From contig NZ_AP018725.1 in NCBI RefSeq assembly GCF_003967195.1, positions 2,848,001-2,912,000 on the forward strand: a stretch of 64,000 nt of DNA. Direction: 5' to 3'. Origin of the DNA: Sulfuriflexus mobilis (GTDB lineage Bacteria > Pseudomonadota > Gammaproteobacteria > AKS1). How positions within the stretch are numbered: the first letter of the stretch is position 1; every line of letters starts with the position of its first letter. Shown one piece after another: positions 27,633-37,813 of this stretch. Both the position numbers and the translations under genes were made by a program. The notes beneath the pieces are model-generated. The model made no database searches, had not been told where the DNA came from, and saw nothing but the letters and a program-made list of their open reading frames with translations.

Positions 27633-28619
27633 ATGCAAATCGGGCCTTACCACATCAGTAATCGTCTCGTCGTCGCACCGATGGCCGGCGTCACCGATCG
27701 CCCGTTCCGCCAGTTGTGCAAACGCCTCGGTGCTGGCATGGCCGTCTCCGAAATGGTCTCCTCGAACTCCCTGCTCTGGGGCAGCGAAAAGACCAAGCGC
27801 CGTGCCAACCACGATGGCGAAACCGACCCCAGATCAGTACAGATCGCCGGCGCCGTGCCGGCCATGATGGCCGAGGCCGCCAGGCACAATGCTGATAATG
27901 GTGCCCAGCTCATCGATATCAATATGGGCTGCCCGGCGAAGAAGGTCTGCAACGTCATGGCCGGTTCGGCCCTGCTGCAGAACGAGCGCCTGGTCGGCGA
28001 CATCCTTGAGGCCGTGGTCAATGCCGTTGATATCCCGGTAACCCTGAAGATTCGTACCGGCTGGGACCGTGACAATCGCAACGCCGTCAACATCGCCCGC
28101 ATTGCCGAACTGGCCGGTATCCAGGCGCTGGCCATCCATGGTCGCACCCGCGCCGATGCCTACAAGGGCGAGGCCGAATACGACACCATCGCCGAGGTTA
28201 AAAGCCGTATTGCGATCCCGGTAATCGCCAATGGCGATATCAACACGCCCGAGAAGGCCCGGCACGTGCTCGACTACACGGGTGCCGATGCCGTTATGAT
28301 CGGTCGTGCCGCCCAGGGTCGGCCGTGGATCTTCCGCGAGATCGACCACTACCTGAACACCGGTTCACTGCTGGCCGAACCTAGCCTAACCGAGATCCGC
28401 GATATCCTTATTGAACACCTCGATAACCTGTACGCCTTCTACGGTGAATACACCGGCGTACGCATGGCGCGTAAGCACATCTCCTGGTACAGCAAGGGCC
28501 AGACCCACGGTGCTGCCTTCCGCGATGCTGTTAACCGTATCGAAACGCTTGATGATCAACTTCACATGGTCCATGAGTTCTTTGCCGAGCTCATCGACAA
28601 ACAGGAACTTGCTGCATGA
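27633..28619 (+). CDS. dusB: tRNA-dihydrouridine synthase B
   Basis: DusB reduces specific uridines in the tRNA D-loop with FMN and NADPH. The 328-residue TIM-barrel protein shows VVAPMAGVTDRPFRQLCKRL near residue 13, the catalytic segment DINMGCPAKKVCNVMAGSAL near residue 90 with its cysteine, VTLKIRTGWD near residue 137, AIHGRTRADAYKGEA, and VMIGRAAQGRPWIFREI. Its stop overlaps the fis start (ATGA), the classic dusB-fis operon of gammaproteobacteria. Confidence 0.98.
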   Translation: MQIGPYHISNRLVVAPMAGVTDRPFRQLCKRLGAGMAVSEMVSSNSLLWGSEKTKRRANHDGETDPRSVQIAGAVPAMMAEAARHNADNGAQLIDINMGCPAKKVCNVMAGSALLQNERLVGDILEAVVNAVDIPVTLKIRTGWDRDNRNAVNIARIAELAGIQALAIHGRTRADAYKGEAEYDTIAEVKSRIAIPVIANGDINTPEKARHVLDYTGADAVMIGRAAQGRPWIFREIDHYLNTGSLLAEPSLTEIRDILIEHLDNLYAFYGEYTGVRMARKHISWYSKGQTHGAAFRDAVNRIETLDDQLHMVHEFFAELIDKQELAA

Positions 28620-28906
28620 GTACTACTGCCGAAGCCGCCGTGCTTGAAACCTTGTTTCAGGTCAGCGCCGAAAAGAGCCACCGCCCCTTACGCGAGTGTA
28701 TCGCCACTGCCCTGGAAGAATATTTTCGTCACCTCGACGGCCATGAGCCGGATGACCTGTATCAACTGGTCCTGCAGGAAATGGAAGAACCCCTGTTGCG
28801 TGCCGTACTCGATTACACGCGCAGCAACCAGAGCCGCGCTGCCATAATGCTCGGCCTGAACCGCGGTACCCTGCGCAAGAAAATGAAACAGTACAATCTC
28901 GACTAA
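28616..28906 (+). CDS. fis: nucleoid-associated DNA-bending protein Fis
   Basis: Fis bends DNA and tunes rRNA and recombination. This 96-residue protein, against 98 in E. coli, has the dimerisation core (PLRECIATALEEYFRHLDGH) and the C-terminal helix-turn-helix LDYTRSNQSRAAIMLGLNRGTLRKKMKQY. It is translationally coupled to dusB by ATGA and is followed by purH after 39 bases. Confidence 0.97.
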   Translation: MSTTAEAAVLETLFQVSAEKSHRPLRECIATALEEYFRHLDGHEPDDLYQLVLQEMEEPLLRAVLDYTRSNQSRAAIMLGLNRGTLRKKMKQYNLD

Positions 28907-28945
28907 CACCCACCGCCTTTACATCTTTTGCCTCCGAGGTCTTCC

Positions 28946-30505
28946 ATGTCTGCTATTCGTCGCGCCCTGCTCAGTGTCTCTGATAAAACCGGCATTGTTG
29001 AATTTGCCCAGTCCCTGAGAGATTCAGGTGTAGAAATTCTCTCCACCGGCGGCACTGCCAAGTTACTGGCCGACAATGGCATTACGGTTATCGAAGTCTC
29101 CGACTACACCGGCTTTCCGGAGATGATGGACGGTCGCGTCAAAACCCTGCACCCGAAGGTACACGGTGGCCTGCTCGGTCGTCGCGGCATCGATGACGCG
29201 GTGATGGCCGAACACGATATCCCGCCCATCGATATGGTGGTTGTAAACCTGTACCCGTTCCAGGAAACCATTGCCCGTCCGGACTGCGACCTGCCGATGG
29301 CGATCGAAAACATCGACATCGGTGGCCCGACCATGTTGCGTTCGGCCGCGAAGAATCACAAAGACGTGACCGTAATCGTCAATGCCGATGACTATGCCCG
29401 CGTACTCGAAGAGATGGCCGCCAATAACGGTGCCGTCAGCGATGCAACACGCTTCGACCTCGCGGTTAAGGTTTTTGAACATACGTCAAACTATGATGGT
29501 GCGATCGCCAACTACCTCGGTGAGCGTACCGAACCTGGCGAACAAGACTTCCCGCGCACCTGCAACCTGCAGTTCCAGAAGGTACAGGCCATGCGTTACG
29601 GTGAGAACCCGCACCAGTCTGCGGCCTTCTATGTTGAGGCCGGTAGCAAGGAGGCCAGCATAAGCACGGCCAGACAGTTACAGGGCAAGGAACTCTCCTA
29701 TAATAATATCGGTGATACCGATGCCGCGCTCGAGTGCGTCAAGCAATACAGCGACGGCCCGGCCTGTGTCATCGTCAAACATGCCAACCCCTGCGGAGTC
29801 GCCATTGGTGGCTCGCTGCTCGAGGCCTATGACCGCGCCTACAGCACCGACCCGGAATCGGCCTTCGGTGGCATCATTGCCTTCAACCAGGCCCTTGATG
29901 CCGAAACGGCCAGCGCGATTGTTGAACGTCAGTTTGTTGAGGTGATCATCGCACCGAGTGTCAGCCCGGAGGCGATTGAAGTCGTCGCCAGCAAGAAGAA
30001 CGTCCGCCTGCTTGAGTGTGGCCAGTGGTCAAATGAACCCGCTGCGCGTTTCGATTACAAACGCGTTAACGGTGGCCTGCTGGTACAGGGTGCCGACCTC
30101 GCCCTCTATGATGACCTGAAGGTCGTCAGCAAACGCGCGCCGACCGAGCAGGAAATGCTCGACCTGTTGTTCAGCTGGAAGGTCGCCAAGTTTGTGAAGT
30201 CGAACGCGATCGTCTACGGCCTGAACAATATGACTATCGGTGTCGGTGCCGGCCAGATGAGCCGCGTCAATTCGGCCCGCATCGCCGCGATCAAAGCCGA
30301 ACAGGCCGGGCTGGAGGTGAAGGGTTCGGTAATGGCCTCGGATGCCTTCTTCCCGTTCCGTGACGGACTCGACCAGGCGGCCTCGGTCGGTATACGTGCC
30401 GTCATCCAGCCGGGTGGCTCGATGCGTGACGATGAGGTCATTGCCGCCGCCGATGAACACGACATCGCCATGGTCTTCACCGGCATGCGGCACTTTAGAC
30501 ATTGA
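28946..30505 (+). CDS. purH: bifunctional AICAR transformylase/IMP cyclohydrolase
   Basis: PurH performs the last two steps of IMP synthesis. The 519-residue protein has the N-terminal MGS-like cyclohydrolase domain ([19 protein letters not shown], and [16 protein letters not shown]) and the transformylase domain with [26 protein letters not shown] (catalytic Lys-His) and the C-terminal GMRHFRH. The frame opens at 28928, but the ATG at 28946 has GAGG about seven bases upstream and matches the family start. A 17-bp hairpin follows the stop. Confidence 0.98.
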   Translation: MSAIRRALLSVSDKTGIVEFAQSLRDSGVEILSTGGTAKLLADNGITVIEVSDYTGFPEMMDGRVKTLHPKVHGGLLGRRGIDDAVMAEHDIPPIDMVVVNLYPFQETIARPDCDLPMAIENIDIGGPTMLRSAAKNHKDVTVIVNADDYARVLEEMAANNGAVSDATRFDLAVKVFEHTSNYDGAIANYLGERTEPGEQDFPRTCNLQFQKVQAMRYGENPHQSAAFYVEAGSKEASISTARQLQGKELSYNNIGDTDAALECVKQYSDGPACVIVKHANPCGVAIGGSLLEAYDRAYSTDPESAFGGIIAFNQALDAETASAIVERQFVEVIIAPSVSPEAIEVVASKKNVRLLECGQWSNEPAARFDYKRVNGGLLVQGADLALYDDLKVVSKRAPTEQEMLDLLFSWKVAKFVKSNAIVYGLNNMTIGVGAGQMSRVNSARIAAIKAEQAGLEVKGSVMASDAFFPFRDGLDQAASVGIRAVIQPGGSMRDDEVIAAADEHDIAMVFTGMRHFRH

Positions 30506-30511
30506 TGACTC

Positions 30512-30549
30512 ATTGGCCCACAGAACCCTAAAGGGTTCTGTGAGCCAAT
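30512..30549. terminator. 17-bp hairpin between converging purH and kinase genes
   Basis: ATTGGCCCACAGAACCC and its near-perfect complement (one mismatch) flank a TAAA-type centre. It contains the ACAGAACCC/GGGTTCTGT stem seen in the two-hairpin repeats, so it may be a reduced member of that family acting as a bidirectional terminator. Confidence 0.6.
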
Positions 30550-30574
30550 AAATCCTTGTGCCTCTCCACCGGTT

Positions 30575-33220
30575 TCATTCTGAGTCCAGCAAGTTACGCA
30601 CGCGTCGCAACAAGGTTTTGACAGAGTAAGGCTTGTCGAGAAGGGTCTTGCTATAGGGGTTGTCTTTTTCCCTGTTGTTCAGGTCGCTGGTATAACCACT
30701 GGCAAGTTGAATTTTGACCTGTGGATACATTTGTTTAACCTGGCGAGCGAGTTCATAACCATCCATACCCGGCATAATGACATCACTGACCATCACATCA
30801 ACCCTGTTACGCGACAGGATCCACAAGGCACTGTCAGCACCTTCGGCACAATAGACCTTGTAGCCCTGTTGCCTGAGAATATTCTGACCCAGTTCCAGCA
30901 GGGCCTTTTCATCATCAACCAACAACACGATTTCAGTACCTCTAAATTCCTCAGGATCGTCGCCTTCACCCGACGGGCCTTCATCGGCTATAGCTCCGGA
31001 ATGATCGCGCGGAAAATACAAAGAAAATTCGGTACCCCTGCCCACATCGGAATGTACCGTGATAATCCCGCCGCACCGTTCCATAAAACCATAAACCTGA
31101 CTCAGACCCAGTCCGGTTCCCTGTTTCCCCTTGGTAGTAAAAAATGGGTCAAAGATCTTGCTTTGTGTTTTTTCATCAACCCCGATACCACTGTCAATGA
31201 TTGACAGCCTGACGTAATCGCCCGGACAGGGTAAACCGACTGCATCCGCCTCCAGTGCCGCCAGGCTTTCATTCTGTGTGACATAGGATAGCTTGCCACC
31301 ACCCGGCATGGCATGCATGGCGTTGATACTCATATTCAGGATTGCGTCTTCCAGCTCGCCCTTATCGACCATGACCGGCCAGAGCTCATCATCCAGTTTC
31401 ATCGTCACGTGGACCCTGGCGGTGAGTGTCTTTTTCAACATGTTTGCATCGTCCTGCAATACCCTGTTGATGTTAACCTTCGACTCCTCGGTGCCGCTTT
31501 GCCCGGAGAACGACAGCAATTTACGGGTTAACGCCGCGCCACGTTCGCCGGCGGCCTTGATCTCCTCGGTGAAATGCAGATTCGGTGAATCCTTATCAAG
31601 ATTCCGCCGCAGGATCTCGGCATAACCAATAATCACATTGAGTATATTATTAAAGTCATGCGCAACACCGCCCGTAAGTTTGCCGATGGCATCCATCTTC
31701 TGGCTACGGCGTAGCAATTCGGCCTGCTTTCGTGACTCGGTGATATCGGTTGATATACCACACACGGCATAAGGCTCGCCCTCCTGGTCAAACAGACAGA
31801 ATTTGGAGCTGGAATATATGTGCATGCCATCTTCCTGTGGTGCTCTTTCCTCGGAATGCAAAGCCAGACGGGAGTGCAGCACATCCTGGTCATTACTTGC
31901 CATTTCATCGGCAATCGTCCGGGGAAATACATCATGTGTGGTCTTGCCACAAATCTCCTCACTACTGATATTAAAGAGCGTCTCAAACTGCCGGTTAATC
32001 ATCATGTAGCGGCCTTCAACATCCTTGACATAAATGACCGCAGGGCTGTTATTTATGATGGCCTGCAGGCGCTGCTCATTACTTCTAATCGTTTCCTGCA
32101 GGGCGTATTCTTCCGTGACATCCCTGAAGACGAGGATGGCACCAATAATATGCTGTTGTTCAGCGTAGATGGGTGCCGCGCTGTCGGCAATCTGGTACTC
32201 CGTTCCACCCCTGGCGATCAACACCGTATGGCTGGCCAGACCCACCATCTCACCGGTTGCAATCACCCGCTCCACCGGATTTTCTGCAGGCTCACGTGTC
32301 TGCGCATTAACGATCGAAAATATCTCGCTCAGGGGCTTGCCCCTGGCATCGGCCAGTTTCCAGCCCGTCAACTTTTCCGCCACCCGGTTCATCCGCGTGA
32401 CCTGGCCTTTGATATCGGTGGCAATAACGCCATCACCGATACTGTTGAGTGTCTGTGACAGGTTCAGCTCATTCTTCGACAGTTGTGTGATCGATTCATC
32501 AAGATTGAACTGCATGGTATGAAAGGCATCGACAAGCAAATCGAATTCATCCTGGTGGCTGCTGTCATTTTCCCGGCGATCCAGCACCAGACGGCGATCC
32601 AGGTTTTTTATGCTGATAGTCTCCGCATATTCCGCCATCTTGCGTAAATGTCTTGCCACCAACTGGAAAAAAAGAAACAACATGAAACCACTGATCAGGA
32701 ATGTCTTAATGGCATTACTGATAATAATGGTCGTCGCCTGATCAATGAGGTGCTGATATACACTTTCCAGGCTTGCGGTGATCTGTATCAGGCCGATCAG
32801 TTGCGGCTGATTCTGAAACGTATATGTCAGCGGGTATTCCCGTTTTATGGTATTGGTATTCGGCAAGGTCCCTTTGTCAATAATTAATTCCGCATCTTCA
32901 TAGACCCGGATATGTTCGATATCCGGAAGGCGCAGGATGCCCTGCAGGGTTTGCTCAAGTTCCTCCTGGTCCGCCACCCACAGCCGCGAGGCAATATTGT
33001 CAACATAACTGTCACGAATTTCATTCAGACGCGACTCAATACCGCTTACATCCACCTTATATATTTCGTACAACTGAAAGGCCGAGGTAAACACTGTGAT
33101 GAGGGTGCTCGCCAGCACCACATAGATAACCAGGCGTCTGGCAAGACGACTGCTGCTGCGAAAAATATTATTATTCTTTATAAGATTCACTTTATTAAAT
33201 TCACTTTTTTGTATAGCCAT
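30575..33220 (-). CDS. hybrid sensor histidine kinase with two PAS domains and receiver
   Basis: This 881-residue inner-membrane protein has helices at about 29-53 and 165-190 bracketing an extracytoplasmic domain. Then come a HAMP-like linker to about 250, PAS domains at about 255-370 and 380-495, the phospho-acceptor segment [20 protein letters not shown] with the histidine near 520, an ATPase domain ([31 protein letters not shown]), and a receiver from about 757 ([28 protein letters not shown] with the phosphorylated Asp). The histidine motif HDFNN belongs to the HisKA group common in hybrid kinases. It starts two bases after a solute-binding gene, which may sense the ligand. No output regulator is encoded next to it. 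Confidence 0.93.
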   Translation of the reverse strand: MAIQKSEFNKVNLIKNNNIFRSSSRLARRLVIYVVLASTLITVFTSAFQLYEIYKVDVSGIESRLNEIRDSYVDNIASRLWVADQEELEQTLQGILRLPDIEHIRVYEDAELIIDKGTLPNTNTIKREYPLTYTFQNQPQLIGLIQITASLESVYQHLIDQATTIIISNAIKTFLISGFMLFLFFQLVARHLRKMAEYAETISIKNLDRRLVLDRRENDSSHQDEFDLLVDAFHTMQFNLDESITQLSKNELNLSQTLNSIGDGVIATDIKGQVTRMNRVAEKLTGWKLADARGKPLSEIFSIVNAQTREPAENPVERVIATGEMVGLASHTVLIARGGTEYQIADSAAPIYAEQQHIIGAILVFRDVTEEYALQETIRSNEQRLQAIINNSPAVIYVKDVEGRYMMINRQFETLFNISSEEICGKTTHDVFPRTIADEMASNDQDVLHSRLALHSEERAPQEDGMHIYSSSKFCLFDQEGEPYAVCGISTDITESRKQAELLRRSQKMDAIGKLTGGVAHDFNNILNVIIGYAEILRRNLDKDSPNLHFTEEIKAAGERGAALTRKLLSFSGQSGTEESKVNINRVLQDDANMLKKTLTARVHVTMKLDDELWPVMVDKGELEDAILNMSINAMHAMPGGGKLSYVTQNESLAALEADAVGLPCPGDYVRLSIIDSGIGVDEKTQSKIFDPFFTTKGKQGTGLGLSQVYGFMERCGGIITVHSDVGRGTEFSLYFPRDHSGAIADEGPSGEGDDPEEFRGTEIVLLVDDEKALLELGQNILRQQGYKVYCAEGADSALWILSRNRVDVMVSDVIMPGMDGYELARQVKQMYPQVKIQLASGYTSDLNNREKDNPYSKTLLDKPYSVKTLLRRVRNLLDSE

Positions 33221-33222
33221 GC

Positions 33223-33945
33223 CTACTTTAATGGCAACAAATGTTTTTTCTCCAACTGGGCATAGCTACCATCTTTTTTCATAGCCACCAGGGCAGCGCT
33301 CAATTTTGGTACCAGTGCCTGGTGTCTGTTATGCAGGTATATAAACATTTCCTTAACGGCCAGCGGTGGGCTACGCAGCTGCACATCGTTCATGTCAAGG
33401 TCTCGCAACAAGTAACGGCCGCCCCAGCGCTCGTACAAAACATAATCCGTACGCCTTTTGCGTAACAGGTTAAACAACTGCTCCGCGCTGCTGGTTTTGG
33501 TCACTTCCGTAGTGACCGGCAGATTTTTCTCAAGGATCTTCCAGCCATTGACATGGGCAACGGACTTGCCTGACAGGCCAGCCCACCCCTGATGCAATTC
33601 GACCGGCTTGTAGGAGAACACCACGAATTCCCAGTCCATGATCTTTTCCGGCACCCGGATCAGGTTGAGGTAATAACGTTCAAGCCCCGCGACCCGACTC
33701 ATTTCGCCGTCGATGAGACCTCGATTGGCATTCTTCAGACCGCGTTCGGCCGGCAGGCGTATGGTCTGCAGTGGGTAACCGATACGCCGAAATGCCGCAG
33801 CCGCCACCTCATCCATAAAACCATCCTGGGCGGCCGTATTCAGGGGTGGCTGGCCGGTCGTATTCATGCGTAATATCGGTTCAGCCCACAACAGACCGCC
33901 ATAGGCGAGCAAGCCTACCAGCATGACGAGATATAACCGTTTCAC
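33223..33945 (-). CDS. periplasmic solute-binding-like protein, probable kinase partner
   Basis: This protein of about 240 residues has a signal peptide (LYLVMLVGLLAYGGLLWAEP) and the pattern of family 3 solute-binding proteins: FMDEVAAAAFRRIGYPLQTIRL, EMSRVAGLERYYLNLIRVPE, and KSVAHVNGWKILEKNL. There is no ABC permease or ATPase beside it. It is followed after two bases by a hybrid histidine kinase, which suggests a free periplasmic sensor. The frame opens at a GTG at 33954; I prefer the second GTG at 33945, which has AAGG eight bases ahead and gives MKRLYLVMLV. Ligand unknown. Confidence 0.82.
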   Translation of the reverse strand: MKRLYLVMLVGLLAYGGLLWAEPILRMNTTGQPPLNTAAQDGFMDEVAAAAFRRIGYPLQTIRLPAERGLKNANRGLIDGEMSRVAGLERYYLNLIRVPEKIMDWEFVVFSYKPVELHQGWAGLSGKSVAHVNGWKILEKNLPVTTEVTKTSSAEQLFNLLRKRRTDYVLYERWGGRYLLRDLDMNDVQLRSPPLAVKEMFIYLHNRHQALVPKLSAALVAMKKDGSYAQLEKKHLLPLK

Positions 33946-34280
33946 TCCCTGCACCTTAACTGTAACGTCCCTGGTAACCCGTTTTTATCGTCATGGTTAG
34001 TATTCTTTGAATAGCCGTGTCAGGCATTTATATGCAAGCCCCAGCAATACCACACTGTCAAACTCGGGAATCGATTGGATTAAGCATAGCCTAAAGTCAC
34101 CACAACAACATGTTTAGGCTGAAAGTGTCCCTTCGCTTCGATCCGGTGATCGTTTAGAATGTCGTGCTGTTACTGTATCGTCAGCCAGACCCTGTTAGTT
34201 AACTATTTGTAGCATTTTCAATTTGCTATCGCTGACATGCAGATTTCCATATGCACCAATATAGAGCGAAGAATCTGATC
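33946..34280. other. intergenic region between divergent genes, no gene seen
   Basis: This 335-base region separates the leftward solute-binding gene from rightward purD and must hold promoters for both. I see no repeat, no conserved operator and no open frame worth calling. A PurR-type site (ACGCAAACGTTTGCGT-like) was looked for and not found. Confidence 0.5.
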
Positions 34281-35567
34281 ATGAATGTACTGGTTGTCGG
34301 CGGCGGAGGTCGCGAACATGCCCTGGCCTGGAAACTGGCACAATCACCGCGCGTTGATAAGGTTTTTGTCGCCCCCGGCAATGCCGGTACGGCACTGGAA
34401 CCTAATATTGAAAATGTTGCCATCGATGTCGAGGCGATTGATGAACTCATCGCCTTCGCCAAAAATAATGACATTGCCCTGACTGTCATCGGCCCCGAGA
34501 CCCCGCTCGTGCTTGGCATTGTTGATGCCTTCGAGGTAGCCGGCCTGCGTTGCTTTGGTCCGCACAAGGCCCCCTCACAGCTGGAGGGCTCGAAGCGTTT
34601 CAGCAAGGACTTCTTCGCCCGCCACCATATCCCTACCGCCGCCTACCAGACCTTTACCGAGATCGAGCCGGCCGTGGCCTACATCAAAGACCAGGGCGCA
34701 CCGATTGTGGTCAAGGCCGACGGCCTGGCCGCCGGCAAGGGCGTGATCATCGCCCACACCAAACAGCAGGCCATCGATGCCGTTAATGACATGCTCGCCG
34801 GTAATGCCTTCGGTGAGGCGGGCTCTCGGGTGGTCATTGAAGCGTTTCTCAGCGGCGAAGAGGCCAGTTTTATTGTCATGGTCGATGGCACGCACATTCT
34901 GCCGATGGCCACCTCACAGGACCACAAGGCCCGTAATGAGGGGGATACAGGCCCCAATACGGGGGGCATGGGTGCCTACTCACCGGCCCCGGTATTAACC
35001 CCGGAGATTGAGGCCCGCGTCATGCGTGAAGTCATTGAACCCACGGTCCGGGGTCTCGCCGCCGAGGGCATGCCCTACACCGGATTCCTCTATGCCGGCC
35101 TGATGGTGGCCGCGGATGGCAGTGCCAAGGTCCTCGAATACAATTGTCGCTTTGGTGACCCGGAGACCCAACCGATCATGCTGCGCCTGAAGTCGGACCT
35201 CGTCGACCTGGTTGAAGCAGCCCTTGACGGCAAGCTCGACACGGTCAGCGCCGAATGGGACCCTCGCGCCTCACTCGGCGTCGTGCTCGCTGCGGCGGGC
35301 TACCCTAACAGCTACCGCAAGGGCGACGTCATTCGTGGCCTGCCCGAAGGGGAAACCGAGGGCACCAAGGTCTTCCATGCCGGCACACTGCTCAAGGACG
35401 GCCAGGTTGTCACCAACGGCGGCCGTGTGCTCTGCGCCTGTGCCCTCGGTAACAGCGTCGCCGAGGCCCAGCAGGCCGCCTATAAACTGGTCAATACGAT
35501 TGACTGGGACGGCATGTACTGTCGTCGCGATATCGGCCACCGCGCCATTGCCCGCGAACACACCTAA
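34281..35567 (+). CDS. purD: phosphoribosylamine-glycine ligase
   Basis: PurD joins glycine to phosphoribosylamine in purine synthesis. The 428-residue ATP-grasp enzyme begins MNVLVVGGGGREHALAWKLA and shows VIGPETPLVLGIVD, KADGLAAGKGVIIAHT near residue 146, PNTGGMGAYSPAPVL, and YNCRFGDPETQPIM near residue 290. The frame opens ten codons earlier, but the family starts exactly at this ATG. In many relatives it follows purH directly; here the kinase pair is inserted between them in the opposite direction. Confidence 0.98.
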   Translation: MNVLVVGGGGREHALAWKLAQSPRVDKVFVAPGNAGTALEPNIENVAIDVEAIDELIAFAKNNDIALTVIGPETPLVLGIVDAFEVAGLRCFGPHKAPSQLEGSKRFSKDFFARHHIPTAAYQTFTEIEPAVAYIKDQGAPIVVKADGLAAGKGVIIAHTKQQAIDAVNDMLAGNAFGEAGSRVVIEAFLSGEEASFIVMVDGTHILPMATSQDHKARNEGDTGPNTGGMGAYSPAPVLTPEIEARVMREVIEPTVRGLAAEGMPYTGFLYAGLMVAADGSAKVLEYNCRFGDPETQPIMLRLKSDLVDLVEAALDGKLDTVSAEWDPRASLGVVLAAAGYPNSYRKGDVIRGLPEGETEGTKVFHAGTLLKDGQVVTNGGRVLCACALGNSVAEAQQAAYKLVNTIDWDGMYCRRDIGHRAIAREHT

Positions 35568-35851
35568 GCGCTTTCCGGGCCAATAACGGCCTCTCATCCT
35601 ACACAAAAATCAGCATTTTCTTACAAGGAAAGTGTGTGCCCGTCACGCCCCTGTCACGCTTTGTCCGGTAGAATGGACTCGTTCCAAAATCCTGCTCAAA
35701 AGGGATGCGAACAGAAAAAATAACTGTAAAGTTTAATTATAACAATAAGTTAGAATCAATGTGTCGCCCTTAGAGGAAGGCTGTGTGCAGTAGTGATATG
35801 GGCACAGGTATGACACGTACAAGTACGTTCACAACAAAAGGGAGAAATACT

Positions 35852-37369
35852 ATGAAATTACGTAATCTCAGCGTTGCCTGCGCGATCGCGCTCGCCACGC
35901 CTGTCGTCGCCATGGCCGGCGATGATGTCGATATCGGCAAACTCTATCGTGATGATTTCCGTGTTAACCAGGACACCATTACTGATTTGAGCCGTGATGA
36001 AATCCGTCTCGCCGGTATGCGCATGTTCACCAACCCGTTCCTGAAGCAGGAAGGCTACGGTGACGGCGACGACAACCCGCCCAGCCCAACACCCGGGACG
36101 AACCACGAAGGTGAGCGCGGCACCCTGCAGGGTAATGGCACCTTCCAGCGCATTAACGGCCTGGATGCCCAGGCCTGTCTCGAGTGTCACAGTATCATCA
36201 GCCGCCGCAAGGTGCCGATGACATTCGGTATCGGTGGTGTCGGTGGCGTCAACAATAACGTGCTCGGTGCCGGGGGCGCGACTTTCGTTGACCTGACCAC
36301 GAGCGACAAGCAGGCCAATATCAATGGCCGTGTCATCAACCCGCCCTTCATCTTTGGTGCCGGGGGTATCGAACTGCTCGCCAAGGAAATGACCATCAGG
36401 CTGAACCGTCAGCTGCAGCACACCGGCCCTAACGAGACCACGGCACTGCGTGCCAAGAGTGTCGATTTCGGCAGCGTCAGCAAAGATGCTGCGGGCAACA
36501 TTGTTACGGTTGACCATGATGGTGACCCGAGCACTGAGGAAATCGCTGATGGTGTAGTGGGCGTGTTCGATCTGCGTCCGAAGAGGTATGTTGACGGTGC
36601 ATTAGTCGATAACGATGACTTTCTTGTCGTCGCCCCATTCGGTCGCAAGGGTGACAACAAGTCCACCCGCACCTTCGACATAGGTGCCCTGTCCTTCCAC
36701 TTCGGTATGCAGATTGGCAACCATGACGATGATAATGACGGCATCTCTAACGAAGTCACCGATGGTGAGTTATCTGCCCTGAGCGTGTTTGTTGCCACCG
36801 CGCAGACGCCTTTCCAGACCGAGCTGAATGCCGAGGCCCGCCGTGGTCGTCGTGTCATGAATGAGGTGGGTTGTACCGAATGCCACAAGCCGAAGATGAA
36901 CACGCACAGTAAATTGCTTACCTTCAGCTCTGACGAGGTCGGTAATGACCCAACCCATGCTGTCTACTACAGCGTTGACCTGACCAAGCCACCGATGAAC
37001 TTCCCCAAGAATAATCGCGGTGGTGTCACGGTGGAGTTGTTTGCGGACCTGAAGCGTCACTACATGGGACCGTCACTGGCCGAGTTTAATGGCGATGCCA
37101 TGTTCACGACCATGCGCCTGTGGGGTGTGGCGGATACCGCTCCATACCTGCATGATGGCCGTGCCCTGACCATTCCTGATGCCATCAGGGAACACGGTGC
37201 CGATGCCAGCAGTGAGGCCAATCCGGCCGTGTCTGCCTTCCTTGCACGCAGTGCCGAAGACCAGGAGGCCGTGCTCGCCTTCCTCGACACGCTGCGTTCA
37301 CCGGACGGTACCTTCCCGCGCCTGCAACGCCTGGCGAAGGATGTTGCCACGGTACAGGGTGTAGACTAA
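35852..37369 (+). CDS. periplasmic di-heme oxidoreductase (DUF1111/peroxidase-like)
   Basis: The 505-residue protein starts with a signal peptide (LRNLSVACAIALATPVVAMA) and has two c-type heme motifs, CLECH near residue 110 and CTECHK near residue 348. The later WGVADTAPYLHDGRALTIPD is typical of MauG/cytochrome c peroxidase relatives and of the di-heme oxidoreductase family formerly DUF1111. The ribosome site AAAGGGAG supports the ATG at 35852. An Asp/Asn-rich HDDDNDGISNEV near residue 290 resembles a calcium-binding loop. Substrate and redox partner are unknown. It stands alone, ended by a strong terminator. Confidence 0.87.
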   Translation: MKLRNLSVACAIALATPVVAMAGDDVDIGKLYRDDFRVNQDTITDLSRDEIRLAGMRMFTNPFLKQEGYGDGDDNPPSPTPGTNHEGERGTLQGNGTFQRINGLDAQACLECHSIISRRKVPMTFGIGGVGGVNNNVLGAGGATFVDLTTSDKQANINGRVINPPFIFGAGGIELLAKEMTIRLNRQLQHTGPNETTALRAKSVDFGSVSKDAAGNIVTVDHDGDPSTEEIADGVVGVFDLRPKRYVDGALVDNDDFLVVAPFGRKGDNKSTRTFDIGALSFHFGMQIGNHDDDNDGISNEVTDGELSALSVFVATAQTPFQTELNAEARRGRRVMNEVGCTECHKPKMNTHSKLLTFSSDEVGNDPTHAVYYSVDLTKPPMNFPKNNRGGVTVELFADLKRHYMGPSLAEFNGDAMFTTMRLWGVADTAPYLHDGRALTIPDAIREHGADASSEANPAVSAFLARSAEDQEAVLAFLDTLRSPDGTFPRLQRLAKDVATVQGVD

Positions 37370-37396
37370 TAACGGTTTCTTAACACCGTTATGCAG

Positions 37397-37427
37397 ACGC
37401 GGGGACTTCGGTCCCCGCGTTTTTTTT
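37397..37427 (+). terminator. rho-independent terminator after di-heme oxidoreductase
   Basis: A perfect 10-bp stem (ACGCGGGGAC and GTCCCCGCGT) around a TTCG tetraloop is followed by eight T. This is a textbook terminator. Confidence 0.96.
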
Positions 37428-37460
37428 GCCTTGACCTCACTGGGACAGTGAGGTAGGGAT

Positions 37461-37813
37461 CATAGATGCCTTTCAGGCATCATCATGAATACCCCACTCA
37501 CGTCTAGTGAGTCTGGGCAACTCATAATGACCAGAACCTGCGGAGCAGGTGCAGGAAATCCCTAATGAAGCTCGTAGAGATTCTTGGGAGAAACCCGTTA
37601 GGGTTCTGTGAGCGCCCTGACACTCCGAAGGAGGGTGGTGGCTCATAGAAGCTTTTCAAGCTTCATCATGAGTACCCTACGCTTCCAGCGTCAGGGCGCT
37701 CAAAGAAACTTTTCAAGCTTCATCATGAGTACCCTACGCTTCCAGCGTCAGGGCGCTCAAAGAAACTTTTCAAGCTTCATCATGAGTACCCTACGCTTCC
37801 AGCGTCAGGGCAA
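37461..37813. repeat. second field of two-hairpin elements with a 57-bp tandem triplet
   Basis: One copy lies at 37461-37523 (first stem GATGCCT/AGGCATC, second ACTCAC/GTGAGT). Three near-identical copies follow in tandem at 37644, 37701 and 37758 with a 57-bp period (first stem GAAGCTT/AAGCTTC, second ACGCT/AGCGT). Copies two and three carry one mismatch in the first stem. Between them, 37530-37640 holds other hairpins (GAACCTGC, AACCCGTTAGGGTT) and a segment resembling 60440-60505. The last copy runs into the 3' end of the DUF427 gene. Confidence 0.85.

Noticed and set aside
33955-34280. PurR-type operator before purD
   Set aside because: No sequence close to the PurR consensus was found.
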